DNA from: Fragilaria crotonensis
Lineage: Eukaryota; Bacillariophyta; Fragilariophyceae; Fragilariales; Fragilariaceae
Reading direction: 5' to 3'
DNA: 26,654 nucleotides
NCBI GenBank assembly: GCA_022925895.1
Contig: JAKSYS010000767.1
Span: forward strand, 1-26,654
The translations under genes were made by a program, and so were the position numbers. Shown piece after piece: positions 8,304-19,550 of this stretch (within the stretch, counting starts at the first letter, position 1; each line of letters starts with the position of its first letter). The notes under the pieces were generated by a model. That model had not been told where the DNA came from. It saw nothing but the letters and a program-made list of their open reading frames with translations, and did not search any database.

Positions 8304-11300
8304 ATGATGTCGTCTCGTTTAATGACTCGACGGAGCTTTGTTGCTTCGGCATCTCGAAGAAAGATTCCTGGATCTTCGTCAGAATTCTTGCGATCCTTGT
8401 CTGCCGCAGTGTCTCTTCCCTTTCATCAGACGGACGATGAAGGACACAAGGAGCGATACCTGATGGGGATTCCGTCCATGAGATACGCTCCAGGTGGACT
8501 TCTGAGCTATCATGTCTTGATGCCGTCACACTCACAGCAGTTCTCCTTCCTTTATGGGAGGAATCGCGTTGAGTTCGATTCAGACGCCGCATCCAACACT
8601 CTGCCGCCTCGTCGTCGTCTTACTGCGAGTACCACTCCTTCCGTGGACTATGTTTCAGCGAAGTCGATGAATCAACTGGGCTCGTATCAGCAGCAGAGCC
8701 CTGTGGCAACCATTAAAGATTTGACGCCCCACCTGTGCTACCAACGCTTTCTATCCAGAGCGACTCAGCGCGTATTGGCTGACCTCCAGAACCATAGGCC
8801 AACCGTTCACCATTTTTCGACAAGGACAATGAATCGTTCAATCAGTCGCGCTTATTTCTCGACTGACGCCAAAGCAAAGGATCATGGCACCACAGAGAAA
8901 GTGCCCGGCGCCGCTGAAACGAGCAGTACTTCTGCTGGCACCAGTACTGCAACCACTACCACCGCACCCAAAAAGGCTACGATCGCTCAGCAAATACAAG
9001 ACACCATTAAGCATGCCACCAAGGCAATCGTCAACTTCCTCGTCAAACTACCCGGGTGGACCTTCTTCTATTTGACCCATCCCAAAGAACTGCGCCAGGC
9101 TTTGAACAGCATGTGGGAGGCTGTCAAACACGAAGCACATCACTACTGGATGGGCACCAAGCTATTGTATGCCGATGTTCAAACTGCTGGAAAACTATTT
9201 CGTCGCACCTTGCAGGGTTCGGCCTTGACACGACGTGAACGTAAACAGTTGCTTCGCACGGTGCAAGATCTCTTTCGATTGGTTCCTTTCAGTATGTTCA
9301 TTATCATTCCGTTCATGGAATTCGCCCTACCCATTGCGTTGCGAATCTTTCCGAATATGTTGCCTTCGACCTTCCAAGACTCTTTGAAGGCTGAAGAGAA
9401 TATGAAACGTGAATTGCAGTCACGTATCGCCATGGCACAGTTCTTTCAAGAGTGAGTAGGCTTCAAAACGTTTACGTACCAGTTACCTCTAATCTGTGCT
9501 AACCGATTCCTCCCCTTTCAGGACTCTTCAAGAAATGGCAAAGGAGCAGAAAACGAATGCGGCAAATCGTCTTCAAAATGCCGTTGGGTCTGAGAAGGAA
9601 GAGACGGTCAAGCAAGAACAATCAGCAGCTGCGATGTTGGATTTTATGGCAAAAGCTCGCAGCGGGGAGATTTTGCCCGCTGACGTTATTATCCAGTTTG
9701 CCTCGCACTTCCATGATGACTTGACGTTGGATAACATGCCCCGCATGCAGCTCATCAACATGTGTCGATACATGAACATACCTCCTTATGGAGGTGACAA
9801 CTTTTTGAGATTCCAGCTTCGGCATAAGATTCGAACGCTCGTGGAAGATGATCAGCGTATCCTATGGGAAGGAATAGGGACCCTTACTAAGATGGAACTC
9901 CGTGAGGCGTGTCAAGAACGTGGAATGCGCTCTACTGGCTTGAGTAAGGATGCTTACAGACGAGCTTTGCAACAATGGTTGGATCTATCAGTCAACAAGC
10001 ATGTTCCTATCTCCTTGTTGATCATGAGTCGAAGTTTCTTTTTGAGAGATGAGATTATTTCGTCGGACGATGACGGCAGCAAGGCAGTTGCTGGACTCGC
10101 TGATGCAATTTCTGGCCTGGATCAGAACATTGTCAACGAAGTCGTCCTGCAGGTAGCAACGTCACAAGAAAAGAAGAGCGATCCGGAAATTCGTAAGATC
10201 AAACTAGAAGTGCTTGAGGCGCAGAACGAACGTATCTTGGAGGAACAACAACAACGTGAGGCTGCCAACAAGAAGAAGGAACAAAAAGAGAAGGAGAAGC
10301 ACGAGCTCGAAGGGGCAACTGCTGTGAATGTTGCTCAACCAGAAGCCACAGCGGTGCCCGCAGATGGCACTGTTGAAGAATCTGTCCAAAAGTTGGAAGA
10401 GACGAAGGACGACAGTGGAGATTTACTCTCAGCGCAAGAAATGGATGCTATCTCACACCTCATTAATCCAGATCCGGTGACGAAGGAGCGTAAAGAGCTC
10501 GAGAGAATCAAGGTTGCAATGCTTGGCGCTAGCTCAGAGGAAGAACGACAAGAGCTGGAGAAATCAAAGGCATCCGTTCTGGATGCTATAAGTCAAGATG
10601 CTCCCGTGACAGTGGAAGGGGAGAAGGTATATGTTGACCAAGCCATGCCGATATCAGGCACGGATATCACGACAGCAGGCGCTGACGCTGTACCTGTCGA
10701 TGACGGGACTTTGTCAACGTCGACAGTGACACACGAAACTGCTGCCACCTCTACAACAACGGTTGAACAGGAGCCAGTTTTGAATGAAATCGCACCTCCA
10801 AGGGAAGCCGCCGATGTGGGAGATGCACTTTTGGACAGGACGTACGTCAGTTTGAAGGCGAGGGTAGCGAGAATGGTTAACCAGATCGAGTCCCAGCTCG
10901 ACAGTGTTGAGGAGAAAATCGGAGACAAACTTCATTTTTTGGATAAGGATGGCGATGGCATTCTCAACCTAGAAGAGATGGCAGATGCACTTCAGCGCGT
11001 GTTGAAACGCACTCTTTCACACGAGGAGGCAATGGCGATTGCAGCATTGATGGTAAGTGCGGTGTGGTTTTCGAGTTCGAGTTTGTCTTGTCGTCGTCGT
11101 CTCACGAAATGTCTGGCTCCGTCAGGACGAAAACAAGGATGGACTATTCACCGTCGATGAATTCAAGAAATGGATCGAGACGAGCAAGATGTAAGTAAAT
11201 CCTTTGACACTCTCGTTAACCGAATCTGGAATTCCTCAATCTCTGTTCCTCTGAGTAGCGTCCAATTAGTGAAGCAGGGTCAAGACGGAGACTTGGACCG

Positions 11301-11361
11301 CCTTCTTATTAAACACACGGAGAGTCAAAAGGAGGACCCGCCAACAACCACTAATTCTTGA
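8304..11361 (+). CDS. LETM1: LETM1-like mitochondrial inner-membrane protein with two EF hands, 948 aa, four exons
   Basis: Exons are 8304-9451, 9522-11052, 11126-11190 and 11259-11361. Introns of 70, 73 and 68 bp are all GT-AG and keep the frame. Splicing rebuilds the family phrase FFQETLQEMAKE across the first intron. The N-terminus (MMSSRLMTRRSFVASASRRK) is Arg/Ser-rich without acids, like a mitochondrial targeting peptide. The core near residues 326-357 (VPFSMFIIIPFMEFALPIAL, then FPNMLPSTF) is the LETM1 membrane and ribosome-binding-like signature. A basic/Glu-rich coiled coil lies around residues 600-650. EF hand 1 (DKDGDGILNLEE, about 857-868) and EF hand 2 (DENKDGLFTVDE, from 894, split off in exon 3) keep the Ca-binding Asp/Asn and Glu positions. 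LETM1 proteins govern mitochondrial K+/H+ or Ca2+/H+ exchange and cristae volume. It is longer than the human protein (about 740 aa) because of a long N-terminal region and acidic linkers. The symbol is by family, not by proven orthology. Confidence 0.93.
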
Positions 11362-11835
11362 TAGACTTGATAGCAGATTGAAATTATTCTGGACCCACAT
11401 TCATGTTGTAGTGTAAGCTGCCTCCAACTTTTAATTAGATCAATGTTGAATTAGGAGGTGTCAGCGCTTATCGATACCTACAGCCTGCTTCTGAAGCACA
11501 TCGTAAACCCTGCGGTCACCCTATTGAATGACGCTGGTCTGAGATACTCCGTACGCAAGCATCAACGACGAACCTTCCGGAAGGAGATGTCACAGGGTCA
11601 CACGGTTGGAGATGGGAAAGGATGGCGTCTTCAATCTGAATAAAATGCCATTAAGGGAAGGTTCGACCGACCACCGGTCGGGACGAGCATTGTCCTTGAA
11701 CAGCGATCTTGTCGTCGCAAAACTGCGTTGCCCTCGCCTAAGCTGAAACCACCAGAGGAGCCGCGTCGCTCATTTGATACCCAGATTTCATAAGTACGCC
11801 CCTCAAAGCCCAATAAGAATAAAATCGGAACCACT
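11362..11835. other. Intergenic region between convergent genes
   Basis: This 474-bp stretch should hold both 3' ends. A minus-strand frame (11631-11897) overlaps the end of the neighbouring unknown gene and reads LLEEKMERNEVVPILFLLGF and onward for 88 codons. It could be a C-terminal extension reached by a one-base shift near 11875. No poly(A) signal or terminator was clear. Confidence 0.4.
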
Positions 11836-14800
11836 TCATTGCGTTCCATCTTTTCTTCCAGCAACTTCATAGTTGACGAAATCAGTGATAGCAGCATCGA
11901 GAACGTAGAGATGAAGGACCAGACCTGAGCTCGTTGGCTGCGTCATGACAGCACAAGCCTTCGACCAGCCTGCACTACCAGATCTCCACCAAAGTGGGAG
12001 CTTGCCTTTGTCAACGCTGCCCAGAAAGATAACCAACGCTTGAGCTAGTTGCCTTGGGCTTGCGCATTCCTTCACAAATAAGCACCAATCCTGATGCCGA
12101 CCGTCGTGCCAAAGTATTCCACCACGCTGTGAGCAGCCTCCTCCTGCTTGGAGACGCAACGTTGTTGGCAAGTTATTGGCGATATGCACAAGTAATGTCT
12201 TTGACATCGCGAGCAAAGACGAAGGTCCGGAGAAAGTCACAGAACAGTGTTGGTCACACAGAAGCGAACTCGCCAAGGAGCAACCTAAAGAAGCTCCAGC
12301 AAAGTATTCTGTTGAATCTCCACAACAAAGCTTGCATGGGACATATCGCTGCTGCTGCGAGCGGACGACGCCATCAAAGCACCCGTCAAGACATTCGTGG
12401 ACCGGGTCCACGTTGTCAGCAACCTTGACGGTGGAACACGAATTCTTCGACTGTGGAGAGGCAGATTTTGTAGATTTGTTATCATCCAGAATTTGAGGCC
12501 CGACTTGACGCTCACGCCAGGCTTTGGCGATGCATTCCTCTTCTGACCCGGCTTCCGCCACGAATAGAGACGAAAGTGGTAATGCCTGTGTCGAAGGAGC
12601 CTCCAGCAAACCATGATTCGACACAAAAATGACGTCAACTGGAACTAAGGACTTTTGACCCAGCTCTTTCTTCTCCAGATCTACGAATCCAACAATCATC
12701 GCATCATCTGATTCTACTCCTTTACTTCTCGTCTGCACCGTCGCTGTTACCACTTGCCTCTTCCACTCACTCCGCGGCAAGTCTCCAAGTCGCGGGCGAG
12801 AGTGATTCTCTGGCCCACCTCCCCGAATTCTCTCTGTGTAATCAACGAAAGTAGTCCCTGATCCCCCAACCGGAGTACTAGTTTCGTGTCCATACCATGC
12901 CCTGTTATACGATTGGTCAACAGTTTGAACCACACCTCGACGATCTGGGAGTTGGGCGACATACTCAGTGGGTGCATGCTGTCCAGAAAGTGGACGGGCA
13001 TTTCCCTGGGCTAGGCCGCCGTCCCCTCCAGTGGCATGACCATTCACTATCGGTGACGTAGGTGGAAGACTGTCCGAATGCCCTGGAGGTGTGAATTCAG
13101 GACAACGCGGGTGTCCTTCCCACGCAGAAGGTCGTACGAAGTCTGCCTGCTGTGGAGAGGATGCGCTGGGATGGCGTTGCGAGGACTGGCCGTGTTGTCG
13201 GTCGTGTTGAGACATCGCGAAAGCCTGTGCGAAACGCTCTCGCGCAGAAGATTGCTTTCTGGGGTCGTCTCTACGATGACGTCTAGATCGACCTGGAGGA
13301 TGGGACAGGTGCTGCCGCTTATAATTCTCAAGTAGGTCCCCTTGGCTGCTGTTATCTCGTTCCGAATCAGAAGGGCCGAGCCACTTAGCAACGATATTAT
13401 CGATGTTGAGTGGCTGATGAGGTGTCCTGTATACATAGTCTAGTTCCCTACCGATGACTGGTCCTCGCTCGCTTAAGGATCGCTCATAATCGAGACTGAA
13501 GACAAGGCCTAAGGCTTCAGGCGGAAGCGTTGGAATGAGTCGTTTATCCATGTTCTGGATGATGCGAACCTGCAAGTCGGCATGTGGCCATCGGTACCGT
13601 GGACACAGCAGTCTTCGTGCTAGAATGGGAAATCCGCTTCTGAGAGTTGCAGCGACAACAGCGGACTCGATTAGGGTCAAAAAAGTGGGAGGTGGCCCTG
13701 CTCTTGCGACATCATCCAGACACAACGCCCTCTGCAAAGGGTTGGGTAGGGGGCGGTGATTTTCCGCTCGTCCAGTGCCTCGTTCTAGGGGCAACGCTAA
13801 CACAGACTGACTCGTCAGACCAAGAGACTCCTGAATGCATGTGTTGCTCTGCAGAGAATCGTCGACACCGTGAAGACTCTCCCCCACGGAATCGCATACT
13901 GCATCTCTCGAATATGTCCTAGTACTGTGGTTTCCGCATGGTGGACACACGTCAGGTGCCCCCGCGGGTACGACGATATCAATTGCAAACATGTTGTCAT
14001 CAGCTATGTCTTGATGTGTGGGAGATCTTGTCCCTTCCATGATGAAACAGTCAGATTGGTTGTCCGTCGTATCCGCCCTGTCGTCAGGGCTGTGGAGTAT
14101 CGCTATGTCGTAATTTTCGTGATGGTCCGCGGAAGGTATAGATACCTCATCTCCCTCACACGATGTCAACAACTTATTGATCAGATCTGAATTGGAAGCA
14201 AATGTGGACTTAATGAGGGCAGCGTACGTGCAAGGAAATTGGCCCTTTTAGTCCGCAATCCTGGAAAAGCACTGATGTTGCTCATCATTGCCCATTCTTG
14301 TTCGTCGAATGAGACAGCACGCCAGAATCGCGACCTGTCTTCCCTTTCCACAGAATCTGTCATCTGATTCTCTAAGCATTGCATATCTTCCCGGCCAGGA
14401 TCATCTCTAATCGATGCCTTCGTCGCAACAGCAATCTCAATCGATCGATCGATTGCCTTGCTTTGAGCGAGTCGCCGAAGGAGTTGGCGCGGGGTCAAAC
14501 AAACAACACCAGGAAGGTCACTTACGCTCATCCTCGCCCATTCTCGAGACGCGTGTGCCTTTGGAGATGGCACGTGTGGACGCATCTTCAAGCAAGCTTG
14601 GAGATACGTAAGCTGTCGTAAACAGATCACTGGCAAAAGATAGAAGATACCATCGTGACGATCATTTTGAACGAAATCAGCACCTTTAACGAAACTTCCA
14701 GGCTTCAGCTTAACGAAGTACGAAGGCATGTATGATGCGACAATGAACGGGGTTGGTTTATCACCCTTACGAATCAACGGTTGCTCCAGCAACATCGCCG

Positions 14801-15986
14801 GAATATCAAGGACACGATCGCCCGGTAGAATAAGCAACACGGACCCAACAAGTGACGCGTACTGACTATAGAGAGCCACCCTTTCTTCAGTCGGTCGCGA
14901 ATGCTCGGTTTGTCTCGCAGCAACCAAAGTTTCTTGACTCGGACTTAAGTCGTGGGCTTCAGCGGGAATATCGAAGGATACATCCGGAATACTGCCGCTT
15001 TCTATCCCCTCAACAATATACTTTTGCGTGAAGAAGACTTGGTTCACGATTGCCCATTCCACCAAATTGTCCATCAGAATGGAATCCTTGAGGGACGCGA
15101 TATGGGTTTTCGAATCATTCCCAGCATACGTCGCGGTATACTCTTCGTCGTTGTCATTATCATCTTCACGTCGGCGAGTAACTAACCGTTTCCCTGATTT
15201 GCCATCATATGCCACTACGACTTCCTCGCGATGTTGTCTGACCTTTTCAATTGTGAATAGCTGCGTCAAGAGTCGCCATGCACCGGTATTCCGTTGGGCT
15301 CGAACCCACAGGGCAACCAAATCGGCAGCAGTTAGTGCTTTTTCATAAGTGCTGTCGCTTCTTTTGAGCGTGACGACAGTGGAAGCATTTGCAAAAGATT
15401 GGTTCGCCTTGAGGATGGCCTCAGGTGTTTCCAACATCGATACCATGTTGCTCAGGCGGAAGTATTCTTGCCACGTCCACCGGTTCGGCGGGAGCATCAA
15501 AGTGTTTGAAGTCGGCTGCGATTCATTGTCCCGACGACGTTTCCGTGAACACGAAACTCCTTCTGTCGGAAACTGTAGTCCTAATGATTCCGCGCTTGGA
15601 AAATTCAATAATGGTGCCGCGCCACCTGTTTCGCTATCTGAAGTAGGCATGAACATCGATCGCGCCAAGTCCTTCGTCATCCATACCTCAAATCGCTTTA
15701 GCATGCGATGAATGAGTTTCACATCTCGTGAGGTGTTTCTCGATTGCTTCTCCCTTTCTTGTAAACGTTCCTTGAGGTCCAGATCTCTAGCATTAGCACC
15801 ATTTCTCAACGACAACAAATACCGCGCGCAAGTCGTGTCATCTAAGAGCTCCTGATATTCTATCGCATTTTGAACTTCTCTCGCAGAAATGATCCTCCCC
15901 AAGACCTCATCATCGGCATGAAAATAGTCCTGAAACGAACTAAGGAATTGTGCGACCTCATCGAGATCTCGATCGTTCTCGCTCAT
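11836..15986 (-). CDS. Large protein of unknown function, about 1369 aa
   Basis: Two long minus-strand frames abut: 15986-14181 (601 codons, starting ATG) and about 14232-11836. A GT-AG intron at 14227-14187 (41 bp, with a pyrimidine-rich TTTGCTTCCAATTCAG end) joins them in frame. Alternatively a one-base shift at about 14225 would read LARYAALIKSTFASNSDLINK through the same bases, which also looks like real protein. I recognise no family. Visible features are an N-terminal charged helical region (residues 40-105), a basic KRRR patch near 150, an acidic DDNDNDEE patch near 280, a long Pro/Ser/Gly/His-rich low-complexity middle, a Cys-rich stretch (CLDGCFDG ... CKLCCGD) about 150 residues from the end, and a final region containing WCLFVKECASPRQLAQALVIF. 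That last block distantly recalls the helical segments of chromatin-remodeller accessory proteins (DDT/WHIM type). This is only a guess. The layout suggests a nuclear regulatory protein, but nothing proves it. Confidence 0.65.
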
Positions 15987-17592
15987 TTCTTGAACAGCTC
16001 CCTTTCAACCATGTGGTGTGGTTATGAGTTGTGCTGGTAATATGATAGGTCATAGTGTTAATCCCGTGGGCTGTGGTTTGGAGTTTGGAATGTACGATAT
16101 TCTACCTGAAAAACGCTCAATGTCACAAAAGAAGTGCTTGTACTGCATATATCATAGGACAGATGACTTCTACAGAAAAATGCTACGAGGTATTACAGGT
16201 GCAGTAGTACGCTACACTCTAATACTAGTGACAGTACGACTAATAGAGCTAGTATCATAGTACTCCTACTCCAGAAGACCCAAGACAGCAAGGACAATAT
16301 GCATACCTACGCTAACTCCTGTCTAGTAGGACAGTGGACTGACTAAAACTCTGAAAAAACACCAATTACTTACCTCCGGGAAGTACAACGTCATGCAATT
16401 CAAAACCGACGTCGAACATGAGATGTCCCATGCACTCCAGTAGATTGTACTCGGAGTACTCCAGTACTCCAGAGCACATTCCATGTTATATGCATAGGCG
16501 TAAAACGTATGGTTAACATTTGAAGAAAAACCAAAAAACACCTTTATCACCATTAGGTGAGTAAATAAAGCGCTCATTGGTAGAAACCTGCCTGCCGGAG
16601 CCCGGTCCGATTGGAATGCAACGAAATGATGTTAATCCGTAACGAGCATGCTCTCCTTAACTGTCTTACGCGAGTATGTATCACCGTATGTAGGTGGAAG
16701 GTGAAGGGTTCAGTACATTGACGTAATGCTTGACCTGAATTGTTACGTCCTAATCGGATCTAGCGGTGCACGGTGCACCCCGATCATACAAGTACTGGAG
16801 AGCCTGTGAACTGTACTGGACATATTGGAGTACAGAACACAGTACACCAAGAGCTAGGTACAACCATGGACAGCGAAAAAGTCTTCGTCGGGGTACTACA
16901 TGTAGTAGAGTAGTTGTGCACGGCTAGCCATTCGAGTTAATGGCATATCTCTCAAACTGAGGTGGGTGAGGCTGTGGGTTTAAGTACTGCAGATATGTTG
17001 AAAACCATAGTATCTGGGTCCAGTCCTCCTTGTCGTGAGCACCGCAGCATATGAAATAGATCTGGATTTTTTGTGCAACCGCGACACAGCCACAATAATG
17101 GAAGAAGCTGTTTATTCAATCAACTAAGTAAGGTGAGGGAAGTGAATGTTGCTTTGGATATCTAGATTTGCTGATCCTGATGTTGCTGGTTGCCACTTGA
17201 GTCCTTGCCTGGGGTACTACACTTTGAGATACATTGTAAACCAATGTGGATCGACAGCATTCACATGTGCTAGACACGTGAACTGTCTCCAACAATGCGA
17301 CAAAGTTAAGCGAACTACTCCAAGGATGGCGGAATAGTCTAATTTGCCTTTTTAACTTTTGGTAATCTCCTTGACCTTGACAGATAAAAAGAACGTTATG
17401 GCAATGCGCGAATATGGTCTGCAAGCTGGTGACACAAACATGAACAGCAGAATCTGAGGATATGCTCTGTTTCTTGGCATTCGTACCTGCCCGATGCAGG
17501 TGCTCCTACGGCATGCCAATGTGGATTCGGGGCTCCATCGCCAAGGACGCTCCGCGTTAGCTCACATCCCATGAGTGAAGTGAGCGCTGGCT
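15987..17592. other. 1.6-kb gene-poor intergenic region
   Basis: It contains a probable MITE relative (16606-16758), a cluster of GTACTC words including the 13-bp palindrome GTACTCGGAGTAC at 16447-16459, and only short open frames (longest about 100 codons) without family features or splice-supported extensions. No RNA gene was recognised. The first 100 bases are the likely promoter of the large unknown gene. Confidence 0.5.
16606..16758. mobile_element. Probable diverged MITE related to 153-312
   Basis: The ends tccgatt (16606-16612) and aatcgga (16752-16758) are inverted repeats. The left 22 bases from 16610 (attggaatgcaacgaaatga...) match the left end of the MITE at 153 at about 18 of 22 positions, and the length (153 against 160 bp) is close. 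The right end is more eroded. The relation is inferred from the left terminus and size only. Confidence 0.45.
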
Positions 17593-18231
17593 TCAGATTT
17601 CCGGTCGCTCGTACTGAGAAACTCCCGTATCCTCATTATAATAGTAGCTCTCGCCCGATCCTATATTCGTCACAACGGCCCATGGCGTGGCCTTCCCGGA
17701 TGGCTTGGAGGTTTGTGTCGCCTCATTCTTGAATGGCAACACCGGAATCAAATTGGAAGCGATTCGCACTTTCGCAACGCCGGGTTCGACCGCTCCGACA
17801 TCTACATCGAGGTGGGTATTGATCAACCCCTTGACATCAAACTCCAAGTGACCGCCGCCGACGAACGCTTTGATGGCAGAAATCTTATCAGCAGGACTCT
17901 TGATCACCACCGAGGGTTTGCCCCCAATTGTGCCGTCAGGGACCTTGGTGTAAGTGCCCGAGAGAAGACTACCAATTATAGGTAAGTCGCCGATCTGGAC
18001 AGAAATTGTTGCAGGTGGAAGGCTCTCGAGGGATATTTGGGCCGCATCCTTCGATGAGGCAAATGCCGGTTCGGTGATGGAGAACAACAGGGCCATCGCA
18101 ACAACGGCGGCAGTTGAAGCAAACTTCGGAGGGGAAACCGACGGAAGCTTGTAGTTGTTAGCCGATGGCTTTGGGGCGGAATAGGCACTGGCTACCGCCA
18201 CCACGCAAGCAAAACGCAAGAAACGCGCCAT
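17593..18231 (-). CDS. Thylakoid-lumen-targeted protein with C-terminal WW-like domain, 212 aa
   Basis: Single exon, ATG at 18231. The presequence is bipartite. A signal peptide (MARFLRFACVVAVASAYSAP) ends in a variant of the diatom ASAFAP motif with Tyr in place of Phe. A second hydrophobic stretch (TAAVVAMALLFSITEPAFA) then ends in an AxA site typical of thylakoid transfer. The mature part is a small, mostly beta-like region (about residues 60-170; VQIGDLPIIGSLLSGTYTKV ... VVIKSPADKISAIKAFVGGG) that I do not recognise. The last 31 residues (PWAVVTNIGSGESYYYNEDT, then GVSQYERPEI) fit a WW domain: first Trp, the YYYN core, TG turn, and final Pro. The second Trp is replaced by Tyr. The gene is divergent from the LHC gene across 249 bp, so shared light regulation is plausible. 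The role is unknown. Confidence 0.85.
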   Translation of the reverse strand: MARFLRFACVVAVASAYSAPKPSANNYKLPSVSPPKFASTAAVVAMALLFSITEPAFASSKDAAQISLESLPPATISVQIGDLPIIGSLLSGTYTKVPDGTIGGKPSVVIKSPADKISAIKAFVGGGHLEFDVKGLINTHLDVDVGAVEPGVAKVRIASNLIPVLPFKNEATQTSKPSGKATPWAVVTNIGSGESYYYNEDTGVSQYERPEI

Positions 18232-18480
18232 GTCGGTAAAAGCTTGAGGCGAAAGAACAAAAAGATAGAGTTGTGGACTGAAGTTGAAAGGATTCGATTC
18301 CCAACACCGAAAAATTTCGCTGTAAACGGACGACGTACACGAAAGATCGGCTCACGTCATTTTTCCACAGCATAGTTCAACCTTCAACTCTCCCTGAAAG
18401 GACTGTAAAAGGAACCCGTAAATGCCTTGCCTTCACCGTTCTCAACTTTAAGCTGCTGCACAAAAGGTTAGATAGACAAC
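18232..18480. promoter_or_regulatory. Bidirectional promoter between the lumen protein and the LHC gene
   Basis: Only 249 bp separate the two divergent start codons, so both 5' leaders and promoters must lie here. At 18351-18360 the sequence ctcacgtcat contains ACGTCA, the complement of TGACGT. TGACGT is the core recognised by aureochromes, the LOV-domain bZIP blue-light regulators of stramenopiles, and by other bZIP proteins. A second ACGT core (gacgtac) lies at about 18332. No clear TATA box was seen. Confidence 0.5.
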
Positions 18481-19550
18481 ATGGCTCCTATCAAAGCTCT
18501 CGCCGCTCTTGCTCTCACTGTCGGCGGTGCATCCGCCTTCGCCCCTGCCTCCTTCTCGAAGGTGGCTGCCACAAGGTAGGAAGACAAGTTCGAGTTCATT
18601 GTCTCAAAATCGACGATTTCAGTTGCGGTGCATATTTTCTTTCCGCAAGTTGAGGTCGGAGGATACGTTGGTTGTACACCGATAGTACTAATGCTACTTG
18701 GCGCTACGGTAGTTGAAAAGATCGCGAGAAATTATTTGTCACGTGTGATGTCCCGTACACCCGTCTGCTCTTGGTTCCTCGTAGTGCGCACTCCTCCATG
18801 ATGGACGACGGCGGCGTTACTGCAACCCAATAGCGAGGCGATCGAATCCTTGAAATCCGCCTCTCACAACGTTAGGCCTCAACTTCTCTGTCGTTTTGCG
18901 TCTTGCACACCTTCAAAACTGTGTTGCTCACCTAAATTACTGTGATCGGGACCACTTACAGCACGTCGTTGGATGTCAAGGCGGACTTCGCCCCTTTCGA
19001 CTATGAATCTGCCACCAGTGATTTTGACAACCAATTCCCACAGTTTGCCAAGTGGGGATGGGGACCATCTGTCCATGCGGAGAAGTGGAACGGACGCCAC
19101 GCCATGTTCGGATGGTTCTTCATTTGTGCCACGGCTTACTTCAAGGGTCACGGACTCATCCCCGACGCTGATGTGGCGTTGGACTTCAAAGAGTGGGGAA
19201 CGCTTGCGACTATCTCAGGAAAGGAAACCATCACGAATGAGCGTGCCCTGATCCTTATTGCCAATGTCCATTTCTTCGGAGTCTCGCTTCTTTCGACCAT
19301 CTCTCCGCTTCCCTTCACTGACCCACTTCTTTTGGACCCATCCTCGCCTTCATACGATCGTGCCATTGCCCGCAACAGCGAGCCATTCGGTTACTTGCCT
19401 GCCCTGAAGCTCGGACTCACTGAGGAGGCCGAGGTCGTTAACGGACGTTTGGCTATGCTCGGAATCTTTGCGCTTCTCATTACCACTGCTATTGAGCAAA
19501 AGCCAATGCTTGATATTGTCAACGAGTGGGTCGGTGGTGCTTACTACTAA
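18481..19550 (+). CDS. RedCAP-like light-harvesting (LHC superfamily) protein, 227 aa, two exons
   Basis: Exon 1 is 18481-18575 and exon 2 is 18962-19550, with a 386-bp GT-AG intron that joins KVAATS to TSLDVKADF in frame. The N-terminus (MAPIKALAALALTVGGASAF, then AP) is a signal peptide ending in a perfect ASAFAP, so the protein is imported into a complex red-lineage plastid. Two chlorophyll-binding helices are clear: EKWNGRHAMFGWFFICATAY and EEAEVVNGRLAMLGIFALLI, each with the E-x-x-N-x-R-x-A-M pattern. A middle membrane helix lies between them (ALILIANVHFFGVSLLSTIS). The phrases GHGLIPDADVALDFKEWG, TITNERA and GLTEEAEVVNGRLAML, with the lack of standard FCP spacing, suggest the RedCAP family rather than Lhcf/Lhcr/Lhcx. 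The LHC assignment is firm and the RedCAP one is from memory of the family. The intron is five times longer than others here. Confidence 0.9.

Noticed and set aside
11458-11643. 61-codon plus-strand frame downstream of the LETM1-like gene
   Set aside because: It starts at a non-ATG codon, is short, and has no family features.
11661-11690. ggttcgaccgaccaccggtcgg resembling a tRNA T-arm
   Set aside because: No matching acceptor stem, D-arm or anticodon arm upstream; I found no tRNA in the window.
11836-15986. Two adjacent long frames read as gag-pol-like frames of a retroelement
   Set aside because: No reverse transcriptase, protease, integrase or RNase H motifs and no long terminal repeats; the order and content do not fit a retroelement.
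17116-17424. 102-codon minus-strand frame in the gene-poor region
   Set aside because: Composition is unremarkable, with no domain, signal or splice partner; likely chance.
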